Shown: positions 1 to 6,061 of the stretch, in pieces
Numbering within the stretch: position 1 is the stretch's first letter
Layout: each line of letters begins with the position of its first letter
The notes under the pieces: generated by a model
The model's database searches: none
Told to the model about the DNA's origin: nothing
The model's input: the letters and a program-made list of their open reading frames with translations, nothing else
Origin: Bacteroidia bacterium
Lineage (GTDB): Bacteria; Bacteroidota; Bacteroidia; Bacteroidales; Azobacteroidaceae
Direction of reading: 5' to 3'
Length of the DNA: 7,209 nt
Assembly: GCA_025996815.1 (NCBI GenBank)
Contig: BNTT01000157.1
Location: 1-7,209 of the forward strand
Translations under genes and position numbers: made by a program

Positions 1-99
1 TGACTCTATCAATTCAGAAAAGAGGCTGGAGGCATATTCCGAAACAAGGCTAATATCATGTAAATCAGCCTGCCGCTTCAAAAATATTGACATATCTCG
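1..99. repeat. Left arm of a perfect 99-bp inverted repeat
   Basis: Seen directly: the reverse complement of 1-99 is identical to 253-351 base for base. Read on the minus strand this arm encodes the same 33 residues as the right arm (starting RDMSIFLKRQ and ending SELIES). The match stops at position 100 (one mismatch, then three more matches at 101-103, then divergence). On the other side it runs to the window edge, so the true arm may be longer. The 153-base spacer (100-252) is ordinary coding sequence of the AAA-ATPase-like gene. The arm replaces the part of that gene that should encode the N-terminus and Walker A loop. Its origin may be a real fold-back duplication, an amplification chimera or an assembly edge effect; see findings. 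Confidence 0.97.
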
Positions 100-1536
100 C
101 TCCTTGTTAGCACACTGGGTGAACTTTACAAAGGCAATAAGTCGCTGTTTGAAGGTCTCTATATCTATGATAAATGGGATTGGACACAGCACTATCCTGT
201 TATACGGATAGACTGGACAGGTATTGAGCATGGCAGCAGGGAAGAGATGGAACGAGATATGTCAATATTTTTGAAGCGGCAGGCTGATTTACATGATATT
301 AGCCTTGTTTCGGAATATGCCTCCAGCCTCTTTTCTGAATTGATAGAGTCATTGCACCGTAAGAAAAGCAATAAAGTGGTTGTTCTTATTGACGAGTACG
401 ACAAACCTATATTGGATTCGATAGGCACACCGGAAGCAACCGAAATACGTGCGTTTCTTCAAAAATTTTACGTTGTATTGAAAGGCGCAGACGACCATTT
501 GAAATTTGTTTTACTGACAGGTGTAACGAAAGTAGCCAAAGTGTCGATATTTTCAGTGTTGAACAGTCCGAATGATATTACACTAAGCGATAAATATGCC
601 TCCATCTGTGGTTATACACAGGAAGAACTGGAACGCGACTTTTCGGAATATATTGACGATACGGCAGTACACGTGGATATGACAAGGAAAGATTTGCTGG
701 CGAAAATTCGTAAAATGTACGATGGTTATACATGGAATGGCAAGACATCGGTTTACAATCCGTTTTCCACGCTGATGTTTTTTGAAAACAAAAAATTTTC
801 CAATTATTGGTTTGAAACGGGCACACCCACGTTTCTTATCAACCGGCTCAAAAAACACGGTCTTGCCAAAACCGTATTAGAACCTGTCATTGTGGATTCT
901 TCGGCTTTCGACAGTTACGACCCGGATGCGATTGATGATGTTTCTTTATTATTTCAGACAGGTTATCTGACTGTCAAAAACAAAGAAATGATTGATGGAG
1001 ATTTTCAATACACTCTTGAAGTTCCTAATATTGAAGTGAGAGAATCGTTGATGAAGCATTTGTTAAGTGCATTTACTCAATACCCTGTGGCACAATTGGG
1101 AGTATTAGGGAAAGCGATGTTGCAACAAATCCGTAATTACGATGCAGAGGGTTTTACAAATAATCTGCGTAAGATGCTTGCCGGTGTACCCTACACTTTA
1201 CAGCCGGAAGACCATGCCACCGATGATGCCACCGAAGCCCGTTATCACATCATCTTTCAGGTGTGGATGACTTTGTTGGGTTTCAACATTCAGAGCGAAA
1301 GGTTGACTGATAGCGGAAGAATGGATGCGGTCTTGTTGCAAGGCGAAGTAGCAATCGTGGCGGAATTGAAATACCACGCCAGCACGAAACTTGATACTTT
1401 GCTTGAACAAGCCATAGCTCAAATCCGCGAGAAACGCTACTACGAACCTTTTCTTGATAAAAAAATCATTCTTCTGGGGCTTGCTTTCGGAGGCAATGAA
1501 GTAGCGTGCCGGATAGAATCGTTAGATATATCATAA
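97..1536 (+). CDS. AAA-ATPase-like / PD-(D/E)XK nuclease-superfamily protein, 5'-truncated
   Basis: The role of this family (AAA-ATPase_like, PF09820, followed by PDDEXK_9, PF08011) is not established; it is a NTPase domain fused to a nuclease-like domain, frequent in Bacteroidota and often multicopy. The frame is open from 91, and family-like sequence begins at about 97 with SLLVSTLGEL, the residues that normally follow the Walker A GKS. The first in-frame ATG is at 247, but 97-246 translates to family-typical sequence (SLFEGLYIYDKW, HYPVIRIDW), so 247 is probably not the native start. Counting from M247: Walker B VVVLIDEYDKPI at about 44-55, sensor-like LLTGVTKVAKVSIF at 89-102, DITLSDKYASICGYT at 110-124, and a C-terminal nuclease-like core with D360 and E373-L-K375. 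About 50 residues, including the Walker A lysine, are missing and replaced by the inverted-repeat arm. As written it cannot be a working ATPase; it may be intact in the genome if the junction is artificial. The 3' end overlaps the rhamnosidase gene. Confidence 0.85.
   Translation, partial: SLLVSTLGELYKGNKSLFEGLYIYDKWDWTQHYPVIRIDWTGIEHGSREEMERDMSIFLKRQADLHDISLVSEYASSLFSELIESLHRKKSNKVVVLIDEYDKPILDSIGTPEATEIRAFLQKFYVVLKGADDHLKFVLLTGVTKVAKVSIFSVLNSPNDITLSDKYASICGYTQEELERDFSEYIDDTAVHVDMTRKDLLAKIRKMYDGYTWNGKTSVYNPFSTLMFFENKKFSNYWFETGTPTFLINRLKKHGLAKTVLEPVIVDSSAFDSYDPDAIDDVSLLFQTGYLTVKNKEMIDGDFQYTLEVPNIEVRESLMKHLLSAFTQYPVAQLGVLGKAMLQQIRNYDAEGFTNNLRKMLAGVPYTLQPEDHATDDATEARYHIIFQVWMTLLGFNIQSERLTDSGRMDAVLLQGEVAIVAELKYHASTKLDTLLEQAIAQIREKRYYEPFLDKKIILLGLAFGGNEVACRIESLDIS
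253..351. repeat. Right arm of the 99-bp inverted repeat, inside the AAA-ATPase-like gene
   Basis: This is the in-frame, apparently original copy. It encodes the helix-rich stretch just before the Walker B strand of the AAA-ATPase-like protein and continues smoothly into the rest of that gene. The left arm has no such continuity with its neighbour, so the right arm is the parent copy and 1-99 the derived one (inference). Confidence 0.97.
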
Positions 1537-4248
1537 GGGGACGGCAGATTCCATTTCAAAAACATGTTTTCCCGACCCGATTTCCACTTTGACGAAATTG
1601 CCGGTGGCAATTCCCTTTCGGGAAACGCCGTCTATTTTCAAGCGGTAGTTTTTGGCAAGTCGGGGCAACCAGATTTCGGCTGTTGTATTGGCGGGAATTT
1701 CCACTTTCAAGACAAACCGTTCGCCGGGCTGATTGTCGAAAGCGACATAAATGTCGCCCCGGATGGAAGGAACTTTGATTTCTGCTTGCCGCAAAGTTGC
1801 CGGTTGCGGCTTGATTCTTATTTTCTTAAAACCCGGTTCGAGCGGCTCTATACCCATCAGTTTGCGGGCAATCAGATTTCCGGCGGCGGCTCCCCAGATG
1901 TGATTCCAGTCCTGGTCGGATTTATATTTGTTGTCCCATGCTTCCATGGAAATGGTGGAGCCTGCGCGAATCATGTTGTACCAACTGCGTTGGTCGGTGG
2001 ACGACAACAGTTGCAGTCCGTAGACGGCATCATTGGCATTGTAAACGGCATCGCTCAGGGCTTGCGCTCCATAGACGCTACATGCCATACCGCGACTGTG
2101 AATGAAATCGAGTACTTTCTGTTTGTTTTTCTTCGGCACGATACCGAAAGCCAGCGGATACATATTGGCGTGAAGCGAATGGTGATTTGTGCCGATTCCA
2201 TCGCGATAAAGTCCGGTTTTGGAATCAAAAAGGAGCCTGTTTATCCGGTCTTTCACGCGCTCGGCGTCTTTGGTAAATTGGGCTTGTTCCTGCGGTTTTC
2301 CCAAGGCAGCAGCCATCTCGCTCAACAATCGCAGTGCTTGATAATGAAACGCATTGACTACAATATTGTAATCGGTAAATACAAAGTCGTCCGTTTCACC
2401 TTTCCCGTCGTTTGACAGACCTTCGATGCCGCCGCCTTTAGCATCGTCATACACACGGATGGTCAGCACATTGTCTTTGCCCCAACGGATAGCAGGATGG
2501 TTTGCGGCGAGCCGGTATTTTCGTGGAACATCGTAGCAACCGAGAAATCCGTCTTCGTCCGTAGGGAAGCGACCTGTTTTTCCGATGAGGATGCCGTTGA
2601 AGTAAGTTTCATCGGCATCGTCAATTTGTCCCAAGTCAATCAAAATGGAATCTTTTGCCGTCAATTTGCCTTGCATTTCTGCCGGAATCACCAAGTGCAT
2701 ACGGTAGGAAGCATAACCGTCATATTTGTCATAACCTTGCGGCTCCCAGCATTTGGTCGTTTTGATTTCCACCCAATCGGTATCATTGAAATCGCTGGTT
2801 TTCCAATCCGGTGCATCTCCTGTTTTGAATTTTGCCGCAGGAAAAGAGAAGCTCTTATCGGCTATGCTGACACAAGGCGTATGATAATAAGAACTTAGCG
2901 GCGGAAAATCCACGATGTCCCGCATTTGATTTCCGGCTGCAAAATGCAGAGAAGCCAACAATTCGGGCGTCTGTTTTCCGGTGCGCGTGCTGATAAGTCC
3001 GTTTTTCTCGGTCAAACCGATTAAAGATTTTTTTTTCAGTTCGTCGTACTGCTTTTGCAAAGATGCCGGATTGCCTGTATAGAGATAATCATGCCAGGCG
3101 AGCGTTACATCATGTATGTTCCATTCGGTGGGCCAGGTAGGAGAATAAACCAGATTTTCATAACTGCGGCGGGAAAATTCATACTGTCGGTCGACGGCAT
3201 AGCGAGTCAATTGTCCGATAAGCATATCGCCTTCGTAAGAAACACGTTCGCGGTCGCCATCGACAAAAACGCCCAAGAAAGACGTCGCTTTGACGGAATA
3301 TTTGCAAAACGCCCACACTTGATTCAATATGCTGTCGGATGAATGAAAAGCGGATGCCGTTTCGTCGAAAGGATAATGCACCGTTTGCCTTACGATTTGT
3401 TTCGCGTGTATGGGGGCGGGGTAATTTTCCAACTCGCAATAGCGGAAAGGCATCACTTCGCCGATATAGTCCGGCATCTGTCGTCCGCGCGAATGTATTT
3501 TCAAGAGGTAAGTATGGGTGCCCGACATCAAGGGCAATTTATATTCGGAAAAACGAATCGAATGGTTCGGTTCGCGGTCAACCTGTCCGTCTTTTGCCGC
3601 TTCGCCCAAACGGACAATCACCGTGTCGGTTTCCTGATGCGCGGTAAGCGTCAATTTCAATCGTCCGAACGAAGCCTTGCCGAAGTCGATAAACGAATGA
3701 TTTTCCCCTAACCGTTTGATTGCGACCGGCAATTCATCGGTTATTTGCAACGGATAAGATGCCGTCGCACCGTCTGTTTTTTGAGCGGTAATAAAACTTT
3801 TTACTTGCGAAAATTCGCTTTCCGTGCCGTGATTGTCCCACGTTTTTACTTTCCAATAATAAATGGTGGTGGGCTGTAAAGGTTCGCCGCCATAGAAAAC
3901 GGCGACGGAATTGTCGCTGTTTGTCTTTCCGCTGTCCCACTTGTCGGCTTGGTCGTTGGACAATAATTCCCGCGACGAAGCCACAAGAATGCGATAAGCC
4001 GTTTGCAAGGTATTGGGCTGAGTGCTGTTGACTACCCAACCGAAAGAGGGCTGAGCACTACGAATTTCCGCCACTTGGTAGCGTTCGATGGTGTTCCCAA
4101 GTTCTTCCAATGCAACAGAGGCGGGATAGCCGTCGAGAAATACGCGGTCGGTGTGCTCCAGCAAATCGGTGGTGAGGCGGGTTGGCACTTGGGCGGTGCA
4201 CAAGTGGACTATTAGTGAAAATACGGTGATGAGTGATAAAATACGCAT
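1531..4248 (-). CDS. Secreted GH78 alpha-L-rhamnosidase with an inserted jelly-roll domain
   Basis: Predicted to hydrolyse terminal alpha-L-rhamnose from pectic side chains or rhamnosides by inversion. The 905-residue product starts with a signal peptide (MRILSLITVFSLIVHLCTAQ, likely cut near A19), so it acts outside the cytoplasm. Domains: N-terminal fibronectin/Ig-like module about 55-155; beta-sandwich about 165-285; (alpha/alpha)6 catalytic barrel about 295-800, interrupted at about 451-618; C-terminal beta-sandwich about 803-903. The motif D330-G-D-R-E334-R with Y338-E-G-D341 matches the GH78 acid region, E334 being the likely general acid; TISME769AWD carries the likely second carboxylate. 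Both assignments are by analogy. The interruption looks like a galactose-binding-like jelly roll (W501-E-P, DDADETYFNG, NVLTIRVYDD), as in sialate O-acetylesterases and GH2 N-terminal domains. The start lies 9 bases after the GH28-like stop, which implies translation from the same transcript. Length is within the usual large range for GH78. Substrate is inferred. Confidence 0.93.
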   Translation of the reverse strand: MRILSLITVFSLIVHLCTAQVPTRLTTDLLEHTDRVFLDGYPASVALEELGNTIERYQVAEIRSAQPSFGWVVNSTQPNTLQTAYRILVASSRELLSNDQADKWDSGKTNSDNSVAVFYGGEPLQPTTIYYWKVKTWDNHGTESEFSQVKSFITAQKTDGATASYPLQITDELPVAIKRLGENHSFIDFGKASFGRLKLTLTAHQETDTVIVRLGEAAKDGQVDREPNHSIRFSEYKLPLMSGTHTYLLKIHSRGRQMPDYIGEVMPFRYCELENYPAPIHAKQIVRQTVHYPFDETASAFHSSDSILNQVWAFCKYSVKATSFLGVFVDGDRERVSYEGDMLIGQLTRYAVDRQYEFSRRSYENLVYSPTWPTEWNIHDVTLAWHDYLYTGNPASLQKQYDELKKKSLIGLTEKNGLISTRTGKQTPELLASLHFAAGNQMRDIVDFPPLSSYYHTPCVSIADKSFSFPAAKFKTGDAPDWKTSDFNDTDWVEIKTTKCWEPQGYDKYDGYASYRMHLVIPAEMQGKLTAKDSILIDLGQIDDADETYFNGILIGKTGRFPTDEDGFLGCYDVPRKYRLAANHPAIRWGKDNVLTIRVYDDAKGGGIEGLSNDGKGETDDFVFTDYNIVVNAFHYQALRLLSEMAAALGKPQEQAQFTKDAERVKDRINRLLFDSKTGLYRDGIGTNHHSLHANMYPLAFGIVPKKNKQKVLDFIHSRGMACSVYGAQALSDAVYNANDAVYGLQLLSSTDQRSWYNMIRAGSTISMEAWDNKYKSDQDWNHIWGAAAGNLIARKLMGIEPLEPGFKKIRIKPQPATLRQAEIKVPSIRGDIYVAFDNQPGERFVLKVEIPANTTAEIWLPRLAKNYRLKIDGVSRKGIATGNFVKVEIGSGKHVFEMESAVPL
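2395..2898 (-). other. Galactose-binding-like domain inserted in the GH78 barrel
   Basis: Residues about 451-618 of the rhamnosidase sit between RDIVDFPP and TDDFVFTDYN. In typical family members, as I recall them, these two segments are joined almost directly (RDIVDWP... followed by ...FTxxNTVVNAFHY). The inserted segment has the hallmarks of a jelly-roll carbohydrate-binding-like fold: DWKTSDFNDTDW, WEPQGYDKYDGYASYR, LGQIDDADETYFNG and TIRVYDDAKGGG. It may bind sugar close to the active site or shape the substrate cleft. The boundaries are approximate and the fold is assigned from motif resemblance only. Confidence 0.7.
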
Positions 4249-4257
4249 GATACTTAT

Positions 4258-6024
4258 TTATTCAACAGTAAGATTCGAAAGGAATTGTGAATTTAAGGAA
4301 AAATCTTCCACTTTTGTGATTTTCACTCCGCTGATAGTACAGTTTTTGAAATGGATATTCTCAATAGCATGGCTACTGTCGAAACCAATCATATTTACAG
4401 TCTTTCTTGAAGGAATCACCGTAATATCCTCAAAGCGAATGTTGGAGATACGTCCTCGCTCGGTATCCTTGGAGTATTCCGATTGTAAAATTCGTAAATC
4501 AATCAGCGTACTTGAAGCATCTTCTATGCGGATATTTTTGTACAGAATATTGTCCACCACCGCACGGTCTCCGTTGTGGATGGTTAAAGCCGCCTCATTG
4601 GACGGTGAACCTTGCACATGGATGATGTCAATGTTTTCGAATATAACGTCCTTAATGCTGTCCGCCCTTGTTTCAAACCCGATTTCCAAGCCGTTGCCGT
4701 AGGTTCCGTTCCACAGTGTGCTATTCTTTACCCGAATGTTTTCGACTTTGATTTGCGAATCAAAATCCGTAAAGTAATCCACACCGGATTTTACAGCCAC
4801 GCAGTCGTCTTTTGTTCGGATAAAACAGTTGTCGACAGTGATATTTTTGCTGCCCACCACATCAATGCCGTCGTCCCAATCGGCATCGCCCACTATTTTT
4901 ACATCGCGCACTTCTGCATTTTCGCAGGCAGTCAGAGGAATCGTCCAATGCGGACTTGCCACGATGGTAATCCCTTCCACCAACACATTTTGGGCACGGT
5001 TGATTTCAATCATACGGACTTGTCCGTGGATTGCAGTTTCGCCCGACAGTATTCCACGTCCCATAATGCGGACGTTGTTGGTTTTATCGGTTTTTACCTC
5101 TCCTTTCACGATGGCACCCGGAGCAATATAAACCGTTTGGTTCGATGCAACGGTAAATGTTCCCGGAGTGTGTATCGTTCCGGCTTCGAAAAAAATCACG
5201 TTCGGGTCGTTTTTATCGGGAATATCTGTTTCCGGCGCATTGGCAAAGACGAACAGAGGGCTACTGATGTTGCCGTTGACTTCGATGCTCAGATTTTGCG
5301 GTTTATTGAGCGTAAAAGTGATAATATTGTCACTCACCACAGGTGTAATGCCTGCACTTAACGGGCGGATTTTTACACTGCTGACCGCAGTGGTTGATGT
5401 CACCTTTACTTTCACTTCCACCTCGCCTGTGATGCCAAAGGTTGCCACTCTGGCATTTAAGCCGCTGCTTCCATCGCTGCTCGACCTTCGCGGCACCGGA
5501 TATACGTAACAAGTCTGTCCATCCAGTTTTACAGCATAGGTAGTGGCGGCAGGCGCGTTGGACGGGAACGAATATAAAATGGCATTGGCAGATAATCCTT
5601 CCGACCATTGTTGCGTTACGTTAATTGTCGCTTTTGCTGAAGGAAAGTTTACATCATCACCCTCTTTAAGAGGTTCCGCCTCCAGTAAAACAGCAGCCTC
5701 TCTACTTTTGAAAGCGGCAGTGTAGTCGGTTACCGTAATAGTCAAAGTAGCATCTGTGCCGGTTTCAAGGTCTTGCTCCAACTTTGTGGTCAACCAGGTG
5801 GCACCGTCAGTAACCGTAACTTTAATTTTACGGTTGGCAGAAAACTTAATTTCTTTGCTTTGTGCATCACCGGCGAAATCTTGAACTTGGTCTGCTGCGG
5901 CAACTGTCACGAAGGCAGGTGCTGCCGGAGGCGGTGGCGGTGGCTCATCTTTGTTTCCGCAAGAAGGGAGAACACCGACAACGGCTAAAGCCATTGCACA
6001 ACTGAAAAAATTAAATCGTTTCAT
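4258..6024 (-). CDS. GH28-like beta-helix hydrolase, surface lipoprotein with N-terminal BACON-like domain
   Basis: Likely a polysaccharide hydrolase on pectin or a related acidic glycan. The 588-residue product is started at the ATG ending at 6024 because it opens a clear lipoprotein signal (MKRFNFF...GVLPSC, lipidated C22); an ATG 63 bases further upstream would put the signal inside the protein and overlap the preceding gene. After C22, GNKDE resembles a Bacteroidota surface-export signal, followed by a PPPPPP linker. Domains: BACON-like module about 37-140 (ATWLT, ATLTITVTD, ATINVTQQW); beta-sandwich about 142-254, loosely like the GH49 N-domain; right-handed beta-helix about 256-588. Catalytic candidates are WD384-D385-G-I-D388 and KD406-D407-C, matching the NTDGID and GDDC regions of GH28. 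The usual GHG histidine motif is YGNGLEIG (442-448) and no clear RIK is seen, so classical polygalacturonase activity is uncertain. It lies 37 bases after the phosphoesterase gene and 9 before the rhamnosidase gene. Possibly a distant GH28 or another beta-helix family. Confidence 0.88.
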   Translation of the reverse strand: MKRFNFFSCAMALAVVGVLPSCGNKDEPPPPPPAAPAFVTVAAADQVQDFAGDAQSKEIKFSANRKIKVTVTDGATWLTTKLEQDLETGTDATLTITVTDYTAAFKSREAAVLLEAEPLKEGDDVNFPSAKATINVTQQWSEGLSANAILYSFPSNAPAATTYAVKLDGQTCYVYPVPRRSSSDGSSGLNARVATFGITGEVEVKVKVTSTTAVSSVKIRPLSAGITPVVSDNIITFTLNKPQNLSIEVNGNISSPLFVFANAPETDIPDKNDPNVIFFEAGTIHTPGTFTVASNQTVYIAPGAIVKGEVKTDKTNNVRIMGRGILSGETAIHGQVRMIEINRAQNVLVEGITIVASPHWTIPLTACENAEVRDVKIVGDADWDDGIDVVGSKNITVDNCFIRTKDDCVAVKSGVDYFTDFDSQIKVENIRVKNSTLWNGTYGNGLEIGFETRADSIKDVIFENIDIIHVQGSPSNEAALTIHNGDRAVVDNILYKNIRIEDASSTLIDLRILQSEYSKDTERGRISNIRFEDITVIPSRKTVNMIGFDSSHAIENIHFKNCTISGVKITKVEDFSLNSQFLSNLTVE

Positions 6025-6061
6025 AAAAATAAAATTAAAAAATATCGTATTACCATATAAA
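6025..6061 (-). promoter_or_regulatory. A/T-rich translation leader of the GH28-like gene
   Basis: The 37 bases between the phosphoesterase stop and the GH28-like ATG contain only four G/C bases, and the minus strand reads tttttaattttattttt just before ATG. No Shine-Dalgarno sequence is present, which suits Bacteroidota, where A/T-rich unstructured leaders drive initiation. I see no convincing TAnnTTTG promoter box here, so this is best read as an intra-operon leader rather than a promoter. Confidence 0.4.

Noticed and set aside
1..351. Invertible phase-variation switch between the inverted-repeat arms
   Set aside because: The 153-base spacer is in-frame coding sequence conserved in the AAA-ATPase-like family, with no promoter in it. 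Flipping it would only disrupt the gene, and 99-bp arms are much longer than usual invertase sites.
192..428. Minus-strand 78-codon open frame across the inverted-repeat region
   Set aside because: It is antisense to conserved AAA-ATPase-like coding sequence and has no family-like features of its own.
1564..2415. Long plus-strand open frame (283 codons) opposite the rhamnosidase gene
   Set aside because: It is antisense to a well-supported GH78 gene, its translation resembles no family I know, and it has no start context. It is a shadow of codon bias in the real gene.
4189..4248. Lipoprotein signal in the GH78 protein (VHLC)
   Set aside because: Leucine directly before the cysteine does not fit the lipobox, which needs a small residue there. 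The signal peptidase I site after CTA is a better fit.
4612..5361. Plus-strand open frame (249 codons) opposite the GH28-like gene
   Set aside because: Same reasoning: the minus strand carries clear GH28-like motifs here, and the plus-strand translation shows no recognisable domain.
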